From Nitrosovibrio tenuis (GTDB taxonomy: Bacteria; Pseudomonadota; Gammaproteobacteria; Burkholderiales; Nitrosomonadaceae): a stretch of DNA of 64,000 nucleotides. Numbering within the stretch: the first letter of the stretch is position 1; each line of letters begins with the position of its first letter. Positions 43,469-51,318 of the stretch are shown here, one piece after another. The stretch lies in contig NZ_FOBH01000003.1 in the NCBI RefSeq assembly GCF_900109785.1, positions 62,001 through 126,000 of the forward strand, given 5' to 3'. Made by a program: the position numbers and the translations under genes. The notes beneath the pieces are model-generated. The model had not been told where the DNA came from. It searched no databases and saw nothing but the letters and a program-made list of their open reading frames with translations.

Positions 43469-44320
43469 ATGATCCGTTCAGACACAATCCAGATTACCCC
43501 GGAGATTCTGGCGCTGATTGCCAGGCTCAACGAATTCAAGGGGGCGTGGCGAGCCATGGGCACACTTGCGCCCGAGCGGCTGAGGGGTCTGCGCAGAGTC
43601 GCCCTGATTGAGAGTATCGGCTCGTCTATCCGGATCGAGGGCAGCAAGCTTACCGACCGGGAAGTCGAGCGGCTTTTGAGCAACGCCCAAATAAGGACGT
43701 TCGCTGCCGGTGACGAGCAGGAGGTCGCCGGCTACGCGGAGCTGATGGAGCGAATATTTTCATTCTGGCAACACATCCCGTTTACCGTGAACCACATCAA
43801 GCAGTTGCATCGGGACCTGCTCGCTTATAGCGAAAAGGATGCCTGGCACCGCGGGCATTACAAAACCACATCCAACAGTGCCGCGGCTTTCGAAGAGAAT
43901 GGTGTGCAGACCGGCGTCGTTCCTCAAACCGCTACGCCCTTCGATACGCCACGCCTGATGTCCGAATTGGTGAGCTGGGTTCAGGAGGAACGCACTGCGG
44001 GACGCTTGCATCCGTTGCTCATCATTGCCCTGTCGATAGCGGTATTCCTGGAAATTCATCCGTTCCAGCACGGCAATGGCCGGCTCTCCCGGGTGCTTAC
44101 CACCCTGTTGCTTTTACAGTCGGGTTATACCTACGTGCAATACGGTTCTCTGGAAAACGTAATCGAGCAAAATAAGGAAGCCTACTACTTGGCGCTGCAA
44201 CAAACCTTGGGAACGATCCGCACCGATACGCCGAACTGGCAGCCTTGGCTGGTGTTTTTCCTGCGGTCACTGGCGGAACAAGTTACCGGGCTGGAGAGGA
44301 AAGTCGAGCGTGAAAACTGA
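43469..44320 (+). CDS. Fic-family protein (probable AMP transferase) with lost C-terminal domain
   Basis: The 283-residue product carries the Fic active-site motif HPFQHGNGRLSR (residues 197-208), whose histidine transfers a nucleotide to target proteins. The inhibitory helix motif (S/T)xxxE(G/N) is present near the N-terminus as SIRIEG, so it belongs to the class where the glutamate blocks the site from the N-terminal side. The N-terminal Fic-associated region and the flap (EENGVQTGVVP) are normal. The stop at 44318-44320 falls where longer relatives continue into a winged-helix DNA-binding domain; that domain is still readable downstream in other frames. The Fic core itself is complete and may still be active. 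Confidence 0.85.
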   Translation: MIRSDTIQITPEILALIARLNEFKGAWRAMGTLAPERLRGLRRVALIESIGSSIRIEGSKLTDREVERLLSNAQIRTFAAGDEQEVAGYAELMERIFSFWQHIPFTVNHIKQLHRDLLAYSEKDAWHRGHYKTTSNSAAAFEENGVQTGVVPQTATPFDTPRLMSELVSWVQEERTAGRLHPLLIIALSIAVFLEIHPFQHGNGRLSRVLTTLLLLQSGYTYVQYGSLENVIEQNKEAYYLALQQTLGTIRTDTPNWQPWLVFFLRSLAEQVTGLERKVEREN

Positions 44321-44513
44321 TTTTGGCCTCTCTACCCGATCTCTCGCTCAAAATCGTCGAATTTGCCCATGAGCATGGCCGCATCCCATCGGCGAAGCCT
44401 AAAGCTGACCGGGGAAGCCGCAATACGCTAAAGCGGCATTTCTGTGTACTGTCGAACATGGGCACTTGAATCAGCACGGTAGCGGACGCGGTATCTGGTA
44501 TGAACCGCGCTGA
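44321..44513 (+). pseudogene. decayed winged-helix C-terminal domain of the Fic protein
   Basis: Directly after the Fic stop, a shifted frame reads LPDLSLKIVEFAHEHGRIPS and RGSRNTLKRHFCVLSNMGT, then after another shift NQHGSGRGIWYEPR and a stop. This is the winged helix commonly found at the end of such Fic proteins. At least two frameshifts separate it from the intact part. Confidence 0.7.
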
Positions 44514-44561
44514 GCCGAAGACAAGACGGCAGCTCAGGCCGGGAAGAGGAGGGCCACCAAA

Positions 44562-45034
44562 TTAAACCTGATTGCGATGGAAACAATGGATGAATATTTC
44601 ATCCAGAACTTCATCCACGAATTGTTCAATGTTCGCCGCGCCTGAGAGGCGCGGTCCCGCTACATTCAAGACCCGGATCGGGTGTGTTTCGGTAAAGGTG
44701 CGGAGCCAGGCGCGCCACTCATTACAAGGATAGACGTGCAGACGTGGCCGGTTCATCTTGTTTGCCCATTCCTGAGTGGCCAGCGATCCCCCGGCCAACT
44801 CCGCCGATAACGAGATAATCAGCGTGGCATCGCTGTCGCGCACGTTCCATTGTGTGCGCTGCGCGTAGCGGCGGGCGGGCGTCTCCCGCAAAGAATAACG
44901 CTCTGGTATTACTCCATCTTCCGCGCGCCGCCCGGCGGGGCACCATCCGCCATGTTCAACATCATGCGTATGGCCCAGTCCAATGCCGCGCGGTCGGCGC
45001 CAGTCTGTCCGCCTGATATGATTTTCTGAATCAT
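44562..45034 (-). pseudogene. frameshifted molybdenum-carrier-like gene
   Basis: From ATG 45034 the frame reads MIQKIISGGQTGADRAALDW then AIR, the N-terminal nucleotide-binding motif of the putative molybdenum carrier family (Rossmann-like, YpsA-related). After one missing base near 44967 the continuation lies in the next frame: HDVEHGGWCPAGRRAEDGVI, PERYSLRETPARRYAQRTQW, RDSDATLIISLS, RVLNVAGPRLSG, then VDEVLDEIF. Adding one base restores a protein of about 157 residues. It could be a real inactivation or a sequencing error. Confidence 0.75.
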
Positions 45035-45216
45035 TACGCTTCAGGTTCCGAGTCGGCAATAGATAATGTTCCCGTTGAATTCAAGCGACTACGGGTGGGG
45101 CAGCTCGTTAGTCAGCGTGCAAGCATAGCAACAAGCGGCTTCTGCGCCGTTGCCTCCAAACAAGGAACAGGATGCAAAACGCCGGACAGTTTAATGTTTG
45201 GAACAGTTCTACGTTT

Positions 45217-45540
45217 TCAGACGTCCCGGTTGCGCAGATAATCGGGACTATGCTCGAAGGGGGGCAGATCGGTACGATCTGCCGTGACGTGGCATTGGGC
45301 GTTCTGGTTGGCAATATCATAACTATTGCGGTGGTTGAACGGCCGGAGGTTCTCCAGGATATCCGGTCCGCCGGGTGAAACATTGAGGATCAACCAGCCA
45401 AAGTTCGAACTTGTGTCGCGATAATGCTCGCGTGCGATCCAGGCACCGCATTCATCCTCGCGCCACTGAGCCATCTCGACGTCGGCATTTACGCGGGCTT
45501 TCTCCCACACTTGCTGAATCAGTTGCTCACTGTATTCCAT
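45217..45540 (-). CDS. HNH-endonuclease-like small protein without the catalytic histidine
   Basis: The 107-residue protein starts at ATG 45540 behind a strong ribosome site (AAGGAGGATGAG). Its layout is that of a small HNH family: WREDECGAWIAREHYRDTSS, then a segment that in relatives reads like GWEIDHI but here reads FGWLILNVSPGG, then DILENLRPFNHRN. The aspartate-histidine core of the nuclease is missing, so it may keep the fold without cutting activity. It lies beside the molybdenum-carrier pseudogene on the same strand, 180 bases upstream. Function unknown. Confidence 0.65.
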   Translation of the reverse strand: MEYSEQLIQQVWEKARVNADVEMAQWREDECGAWIAREHYRDTSSNFGWLILNVSPGGPDILENLRPFNHRNSYDIANQNAQCHVTADRTDLPPFEHSPDYLRNRDV

Positions 45541-45654
45541 CTCATCCTCCTTGTGTGTCACACGTTCACCAGCCGTAACTATCCTACCAGTATCGGTGTA
45601 TGAGCGATGTAAATTTGCGGTTCGGTCACGATCGTCTCCAGGGTGGGCAATCTT

Positions 45655-46224
45655 TCAGTGCGGCAGCACGAACGGAAAGCGTTCCCTAAAGGTGCGGTCG
45701 AGCAGGGCGATGCCGCACCGGGTACCTATCGTTTCCACTGCCACGACGTAGTCGGCATGTGCGAAAGAGACCTGCAGCCTTTTCCCTGCTGCTTCCGCCA
45801 ATGCTTGTAAGTGTTCACCCACCTGGCGTTCAACTTCCTGGCTCATCACTTGGCCGGGCAGACCGCGCCGCTCCAGCCGCACGTGGAAAGTTCCCTCCGT
45901 CATGCGGGCGACCAAAGGTATCATCGCCTGCTTGAGCTGCCCGGTCAGGGTTTCCGGAGTAAAGGAAAAGGTTTGCTCGACGGGAATTACACGTCCCAGG
46001 TCGGACAACCACGGCTCCTGGTTTTCGCGCGCGGCCCGCAGTCCCTCCAGGAACTGGGCTGTATCCTCGACATGCCCCGAACACACATTCTTGAATTCGG
46101 TAGGCTTAAAATAACCCAGGCGGCGCAGTTGTCGCAGCAGCCGGGATTCGCGGCCCGGCCCGGGCGCTACGGTCACGATCACGTTCCAGCTTCCCACTTT
46201 TTTCTCCTGCGCGTAAAGCGACAT
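45655..46224 (-). CDS. THUMP-domain protein
   Basis: The 189-residue product matches a stand-alone THUMP domain, an RNA-binding fold usually attached to tRNA-modifying enzymes. Marks are IVTVAPGPGRESRLLRQLRR at the N-terminus, GTFHVRLERRGLPGQVMSQE, and DYVVAVETIGTRCGIALLDR. There is no methyltransferase or thiouridylase domain. It may supply tRNA binding to a separate catalytic partner, which is not visible nearby. It diverges from the M28 peptidase gene. Confidence 0.75.
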   Translation of the reverse strand: MSLYAQEKKVGSWNVIVTVAPGPGRESRLLRQLRRLGYFKPTEFKNVCSGHVEDTAQFLEGLRAARENQEPWLSDLGRVIPVEQTFSFTPETLTGQLKQAMIPLVARMTEGTFHVRLERRGLPGQVMSQEVERQVGEHLQALAEAAGKRLQVSFAHADYVVAVETIGTRCGIALLDRTFRERFPFVLPH

Positions 46225-46439
46225 GGATAGACGGAGAGATTTCTTCTATATTAGTTGTTTGGGAGGGAGCCGTTGCATTTTCTGCTGCTCAGCTTTTATC
46301 CTTCACCTGAATGAGGCGGCCACGGAAGCTTGGTGGAGTTAGCGCAGCCTGTTTGCACTGATCCGGCAGCGCCATTCTCGCATCGAAAGGGGCCTGTGGG
46401 CGCTATTCTTCCGCCGCGAAGCACCTCATTGAGAAATTC

Positions 46440-47345
46440 ATGCCTGCGAACCACGTAGACGCGGTCATCATCCCTGTTTCGGCCTCGGCCTTGGAGGGCC
46501 ATGTACGCGAACTGGCGGAGGACATCGGTGAGCGCCATGTGGGACGTCCCCAATCCTTGGCGGCCGCCCGCGACTATATCAGCAGTCAGTGGCAGACTGA
46601 AGGGCATGCCGTCGAGTTCCAGGAATATGACGCCCTGGGTGTCCCCTGCGCCAACCTGAGTGTTGCCTTGCCCGGCATCCGTTGGCCTGGACAGGTGGTG
46701 CTGATGGGCGCCCATTACGACACAGTGCCCCGTTCCCCTGGCGCCGACGACAATGCCAGCGGGGTGGCCGCCCTGCTGCAGTTGAGCCGGCGCCTGTCCG
46801 GATGCAGGCCTAGCCGGACGATCCGTCTGGTGGCCTCCGTGAATGAGGAGCCCCCGTTCTTCTTCTGGGAACAGATGGGCAGCGCGATCTACGCCCGTGC
46901 GGCCAGGCAGCGCGGGGTGGACATCCGCGCCATGTTCTCGCTGGAGATGCTGGGTTGTTACAGAGACGAACCCCGAAGCCAGCAATACCCGCCCTTCTTG
47001 GGTCGCGGCCGCCCGGACCGGGGAAACTTTATCGCCTTTGTGACAAATATCCGCTCACGTCGGCTGCTCAAGTATGCTTTAGCCGCGTTCAAGGTGGGCA
47101 CCGATTTCCCGGTAGAGGGCACGGCCACGTTCGGCTGGCTGCCCGGAGTGAGCTGGAGCGATCACATAAATTTTTGGCGCCAGGGCTACCCCGCCCTCAT
47201 GATTACTGATACTGCCTTCTTCCGTTATCCCCACTACCACTCGCTTCAGGATACCCCGGAAAAACTGGATTACCGCCGCATGGCGGCGGTGGTGGAAGGG
47301 CTGGCGCGAATGCTGATCAGGCTGGCCGATGACGAGTGTCTATAA
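46440..47345 (+). CDS. M28-family zinc metallopeptidase
   Basis: The 301-residue protein shows the M28 aminopeptidase di-zinc site: GAHYDTVPRSPGADDNASGV (histidine and bridging aspartate), VNEEPPFF (catalytic and binding glutamates), SLEMLG and the final histidine in HYHSLQDTPEKLDYRRMAAV. There is no signal peptide, so it is probably cytoplasmic, unlike many secreted M28 enzymes. The substrate is unknown. The 215 bases before it hold no gene. Confidence 0.87.
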   Translation: MPANHVDAVIIPVSASALEGHVRELAEDIGERHVGRPQSLAAARDYISSQWQTEGHAVEFQEYDALGVPCANLSVALPGIRWPGQVVLMGAHYDTVPRSPGADDNASGVAALLQLSRRLSGCRPSRTIRLVASVNEEPPFFFWEQMGSAIYARAARQRGVDIRAMFSLEMLGCYRDEPRSQQYPPFLGRGRPDRGNFIAFVTNIRSRRLLKYALAAFKVGTDFPVEGTATFGWLPGVSWSDHINFWRQGYPALMITDTAFFRYPHYHSLQDTPEKLDYRRMAAVVEGLARMLIRLADDECL

Positions 47346-47404
47346 AATTCATATCATCCGGGCAGCCGTCGGGCTAACCTTTCGAACGCGACGGGACGAG
47401 CTTA

Positions 47405-48151
47405 TCACCCGTTACTCGGCGGGGGATCTAAACTGTACAAACGAGGCTTGCCGGAGGCCAGCCTGTGGGCTTCGCGCGTGGTCTCCGGCAGCCGGTAACG
47501 CGTCGTGCAGGCTAGGACCAGCCGGACGGCGGTCTGTAGAGCGATCCGATGGCCGATCGATACATAGACCGGCTTCACCCCGGTCTGGGTTCGAAGTACC
47601 GCCCCGATTACTTCATTGCCGTCATCCAAAGAAACCCAACTTCCTTTTTCGCGCGGCAACTCGATGTGGTGCCCAACGAGAAGGGTCTTGCCCACGCCGA
47701 TGGTGGGCTGACCCAGCAGCACTCCCAGATGGCTGGCAATGCCGAAACGGCGCGGATGAGCAATTCCGTGACCGTCACAAATAATGATATCGGGTGATTT
47801 GTGCAACCGCCCCAGCGCGTCGAGCACGGCGGGCAACTCTCGGAAGGCAAACAAGCCTGAAACATAGGGAAATTTCACAGCACGCTGCGCCACGGCGTGA
47901 TCCATGAGCTTGAGATCGGGGAAAGAAAGCACAATCGCCGCCGCGCGCACGATTTGACTGTCCGCGTCAAAACACGCATCAACCCCTGCAACGCGATAAA
48001 TCTGCGGCAGACGATCAGCCGTTTCCACCAGGTGGCGCATGCGTTCCTGTATAGCGACCGCCTCCTGCGGCGTCACGTTCCAGTCATGCGGATGCAACGC
48101 AGGCATCATGGCAGAGCCAGGCGGCTGGATAACCACTGCTGACTGGTCCAA
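47405..48151 (-). CDS. nfi: endonuclease V (deoxyinosine 3'-endonuclease)
   Basis: The 248-residue repair nuclease nicks DNA near deoxyinosine. Catalytic residues appear in [20 protein letters not shown] (glutamate) and [20 protein letters not shown] (aspartate); the wedge/recognition PYVSG is present, and SIGHRIAL near the C-terminus is typical. Several start codons are possible; the listed one gives about 20 residues more than the core needs. It converges on the M28 peptidase gene (60-bp gap). Confidence 0.92.
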   Translation of the reverse strand: MDQSAVVIQPPGSAMMPALHPHDWNVTPQEAVAIQERMRHLVETADRLPQIYRVAGVDACFDADSQIVRAAAIVLSFPDLKLMDHAVAQRAVKFPYVSGLFAFRELPAVLDALGRLHKSPDIIICDGHGIAHPRRFGIASHLGVLLGQPTIGVGKTLLVGHHIELPREKGSWVSLDDGNEVIGAVLRTQTGVKPVYVSIGHRIALQTAVRLVLACTTRYRLPETTREAHRLASGKPRLYSLDPPPSNG

Positions 48152-48311
48152 CAGCCAATATCCCGTCGGGTACTAACAACGCCCAGCGGCATGCCGGCAT
48201 ATAGGGGGTGGTGGGATATATATACGAATGGCTCCATCTGACCAAAGGCGCCAGAATCCAGTGGTAGACTGACAAGGTTTTCGGTTTACTTTTATGAAGG
48301 AAGAAGGAAGG

Positions 48312-48878
48312 ATGATGTATGACATTCAATTGAAAAAGAGTTTTCTTGCGGAATTATCAATACTTTTTTTGTTCCCGCTTTCCGCATTGGCTGACATCGA
48401 TTGCGCGACCCTACCTCACTGGGTTACGCTCAAAAATGGCTTACAAATGAACCAGAAGCATGTTTTTTGTGGGGAGTGGAAAGATAATCGCCCAAAAGGT
48501 TTCCACTCGCGTCCCGGAGGAGTCAACCCGATAACCGTAAAGGCTTTCACGGTACAAGACTTCCCCGATACAACGGGAGTATATTCCGGCAAATGGTCAT
48601 ATACAAATGCTGCCGGCAGACGCAAATTTTCTTCGATGTTTCCCGACAACTGCTCAACCGAGCAGGTACTCAATTCAATTTCCCATGCATCGGCGTATCC
48701 CGAGCGCAATTGCCCCGAAGGCTCGCCACGCTGGGTGAAATGCGGCAAAAATAGGCCTGGTTCCGATACAAAAGAAAAACTGTCGGGTTACTGCACTTAC
48801 AACGAAGAGTTTTTCCTGATTGGTTTTGCTGCGCCCAAAGACAATAAAATCAACACAGCATTTCCAATACGTCAATGA
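48312..48878 (+). CDS. secreted EndoU-type nuclease
   Basis: The protein starts with a signal peptide (KKSFLAELSILFLFPLSALA, cleavage before DIDC) and then consists of a bacterial EndoU nuclease domain. Marks are HVFCGEWKDNRPKGFHSRPG, KFSSMFPDNCSTEQVLNSIS and RWVKCGKNRPGSD. EndoU enzymes cut RNA and are known as C-terminal toxin modules of contact-dependent and polymorphic toxin systems. Here the module is a stand-alone exported protein. The purine-rich run GAAGGAAGAAGGAAGG precedes the chosen ATG; starts at 48294 and 48315 are alternatives. Its stop overlaps the start of the next gene (ATGA), as expected for a toxin and its immunity protein. Confidence 0.85.
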   Translation: MMYDIQLKKSFLAELSILFLFPLSALADIDCATLPHWVTLKNGLQMNQKHVFCGEWKDNRPKGFHSRPGGVNPITVKAFTVQDFPDTTGVYSGKWSYTNAAGRRKFSSMFPDNCSTEQVLNSISHASAYPERNCPEGSPRWVKCGKNRPGSDTKEKLSGYCTYNEEFFLIGFAAPKDNKINTAFPIRQ

Positions 48879-49195
48879 ACGCAACTAGCTTTACCTGGCC
48901 AGGGCGCCGTCATGACAATCCGGCCCACGACCTCATAGCAGCTTACCTTGCCATTGACATACAAAAAAACCCAAACTGGGCGAACGAATTGCTTCAGAAA
49001 ACCAGGGAAGTTAAATCAGGACAAATTTCTTCATGGGAACGGATCGGAAACGCGTATTGGCTTCGCTTATTTCCGGATCATGTTGAAATCGAGGAGGACT
49101 ATGCAGAGGAACCAGGGGAAGCAGCCATAATTTCAATCGACGATTTTGAAGCGGCGGCCACGGCGTGGCGAGAGTTTGTAGGCCAAGAGGCTTAA
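48875..49195 (+). CDS. YacL/UPF0231-like protein, putative immunity protein for EndoU
   Basis: The 106-residue acidic protein resembles the YacL (UPF0231) family: TREVKSGQISSWERIGNAYW, followed by an acidic stretch, then SIDDFEAAATAWREFV. It has no signal peptide, so it should act in the cytoplasm. It overlaps the EndoU gene by four bases and must be co-translated with it. Small acidic proteins encoded this way beside a nuclease are usually its inhibitor; that role is inferred from position and family resemblance, not shown. Confidence 0.75.
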   Translation: MNATSFTWPGRRHDNPAHDLIAAYLAIDIQKNPNWANELLQKTREVKSGQISSWERIGNAYWLRLFPDHVEIEEDYAEEPGEAAIISIDDFEAAATAWREFVGQEA

Positions 49196-49302
49196 ATTGC
49201 CGTCCAGCATCGCAAATTTGTTATCGGCGTGATACGCACCAGCCGCGTACATCGGCCGCAATCGCATACATGCGTCGCAGCCGCATCGCGGTCCAGAGGC
49301 TC

Positions 49303-49557
49303 CTAATGCTCCCTATGCCAGATCAACTTCCCGTTCTTGTAGACCTGCTTGACACGGTGAAAAGGAATTTCATGAATTGCCCCATCCGGACCGACGGTGC
49401 TGAAGAAAAAATGGTCGCCTGGCATAATATGAATATCGCTTAACGGGATACGGTTAATTGCCCCGTCCACCCGGTCATAATACCCAATCTCGAAATCGCC
49501 CTTTCCGAACGATTCATCCCAGCGAATTCGATTGAGCAGTTCCTGTATGGGGATCAT
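49303..49557 (-). CDS. MJ1316-domain (DUF504/UPF0248) RNA-end-recognition protein
   Basis: The 84-residue protein (MIPIQELLNRIRWDESFGKG onward) matches the MJ1316 domain, proposed to recognise cyclic-phosphate RNA ends. Conserved parts are FEIGYYDRVDGAINRIPLSD and IPFHRVKQVYKNGKLIWHR. The frame opens earlier, at 49596, but the family begins at ATG 49557. It is divergent from the RNA 3'-phosphate cyclase gene 220 bp away, so the two may share RNA-repair biology. Confidence 0.85.
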   Translation of the reverse strand: MIPIQELLNRIRWDESFGKGDFEIGYYDRVDGAINRIPLSDIHIMPGDHFFFSTVGPDGAIHEIPFHRVKQVYKNGKLIWHREH

Positions 49558-49775
49558 CGAAGTTTCCGAAGTTTCCTTTAGGCATGGAGCCGCCATTCGA
49601 TTATCCGGCAGACCCGATCAGTATATCGATTATTGGATCAGGCTGAATTCCGGACCATGTCCGGAGTGACGCTTTTGCACCGCACGCCGGGTCGGGCCCC
49701 GGAATGACAAGATGAGGATGCTTTCACATGATTGTAGTTCAAGCGTCATCGTATTCAGTCGAATAAGAGGCAGGC

Positions 49776-50825
49776 ATGCGCGAAATCGACGGTTCCTACG
49801 GGGAGGGCGGCGGGCAGTTGGTGCGGACTTCAGTGGCGCTTGCAGCGATAACCGGGCAATCCGTCCATCTGTACAATATTCGCGCTAAACGAAACAACCC
49901 TGGTCTTGCGCCCCAGCATCTCACTGCGGTCAAGGCAGTCGCGGCGCTTTGCGGCGCGGTGGTCGAGGGGCTGGAAGTTAAAAGCAGGGAAATCGTATTT
50001 CTACCGGGTTCATTGCGAGGCGGCCAGTTCAATTTTCACATAGGCACGGCGGGCAGTATCACGCTGGTGCTTCAGGCGGTGCTGCCTGTTGCCGCCACGT
50101 GCGGTGAGCGCGTGCTGATGAATATCACCGGAGGCACAGACGTCCGCGCCGCCCCACCGCTTGATTATTTTCGTTGCATCCTGCTGCCATTGCTTTTGCA
50201 TATGGGCATCAAGGCGAAAATTGACGTGCTGTGTCGGGGTTATTATCCACGCGGGGGAGGGAGTATTGCCGTGGAAGTGGAACCCTCGCCCGCTCTCAAG
50301 TCCCTGGTCCTGGATAAGTCAGGGGCGCTTGCTGGAATTCGGGGGTTCGCGCATATATCCAATCTTCCCAGCCATATTATCCATCGAATGACCGTTTCGG
50401 CACTGGAGGAACTTTCCGGTTTCCCTGCTCCAGCGATCGATCGTGCTGAACTCGGCAAGGACAAGGCGATCGGCTGTGGTGGGGCAATCTTACTCGCGGC
50501 GGATATGACCAATGCCAGCCTCGGCGCGTCGGCCATAGCGCAGAGAGGGATTCCCGCCGAACGGCTTGGGTCTTTGGCGGGCCAACTCCTGCGCGAGGAA
50601 ATTTTAGCCGGCGCGACCCTTGACATTCATGCCTCCGATCAGGTTCTGATTTATCTCGCGCTCGGTGCGATGAAAGGGGGCGCCTCCATCTTCCTTGCAA
50701 GAAGCCTTTCATCCCATGCAGCTACCGCGATCTGGTTATTAGAGCAGTTCCTGCCAATCTGCTTCTACATTAGCGAGCAGGAAAATTTGATTCGTATCAG
50801 GGTTGAGCCGAACAGACGCAGTTAA
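49776..50825 (+). CDS. rtcA: RNA 3'-terminal phosphate cyclase
   Basis: The 349-residue enzyme converts RNA 3'-phosphates to 2',3'-cyclic phosphates with ATP. Marks are IDGSYGEGGGQLVRTSVALA, RNNPGLAPQHLTAVKAV, GTAGSITLVLQAVLPVA and the nucleotide-accepting histidine at about residue 314 in LSSHAATAIWLLEQFLP. RtcB, its usual operon partner, is not in the window. It is divergent from the MJ1316-domain gene. Confidence 0.93.
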   Translation: MREIDGSYGEGGGQLVRTSVALAAITGQSVHLYNIRAKRNNPGLAPQHLTAVKAVAALCGAVVEGLEVKSREIVFLPGSLRGGQFNFHIGTAGSITLVLQAVLPVAATCGERVLMNITGGTDVRAAPPLDYFRCILLPLLLHMGIKAKIDVLCRGYYPRGGGSIAVEVEPSPALKSLVLDKSGALAGIRGFAHISNLPSHIIHRMTVSALEELSGFPAPAIDRAELGKDKAIGCGGAILLAADMTNASLGASAIAQRGIPAERLGSLAGQLLREEILAGATLDIHASDQVLIYLALGAMKGGASIFLARSLSSHAATAIWLLEQFLPICFYISEQENLIRIRVEPNRRS

Positions 50826-51053
50826 TCCTTATCGCCTTCCTTCCGCTTCCTGGAAGAGTCAGGTGACCTGGCTTGGGGTGATCCGACGCGAATGTGGTTG
50901 GGCTTATGGTTCTTGGTGAGCTGATGATGCGGGCGTGGGCTCTCTGGCACTTTTGATAAAACGGGCTATATTCAAAACAGGAAGACAGAAAAACAGCATA
51001 TTCCGATTTGAGATTTCTGACTGGCTAAAACAAAACCCACATGCGAGGAAAAA

Positions 51054-51317
51054 ATGGCGGAACAGCGCGAAACTTATAAGGGTAGGGAAATTATCCTTCG
51101 AACCGGGGCAGAAGCTTCCGCCGCAAAAGCTGCGGCAGGAATTCCGGCAGAGGAGGCAGGAGCGGAAGACGTTGAGCTATATATCGATGGGGAGCGAATC
51201 TTCACCGTACGCGACGCCGGCGGGGCATATATTGCGTCCGGCTTTGCCTTTGACCCGCAGCCCTCACCCATTGATTTAGCCAAGAAGATTATCGACTACA
51301 GGCAGACGGGGGAATAA
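51054..51317 (+). CDS. small protein coupled to tyrosinase, unknown function
   Basis: An 87-residue protein (MAEQRETYKGREIILRTGAE to IIDYRQTGE) with a good ribosome site (GAGGA). It contains no histidine and no cysteine and only the initiator methionine, so it is unlikely to be a copper-carrying helper of the Streptomyces MelC1 type. The tyrosinase start follows its stop by one base, so translation must be coupled. No family is recognised. It could be a folding or maturation partner of the tyrosinase. Confidence 0.75.
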   Translation: MAEQRETYKGREIILRTGAEASAAKAAAGIPAEEAGAEDVELYIDGERIFTVRDAGGAYIASGFAFDPQPSPIDLAKKIIDYRQTGE

Positions 51318-51318
51318 C

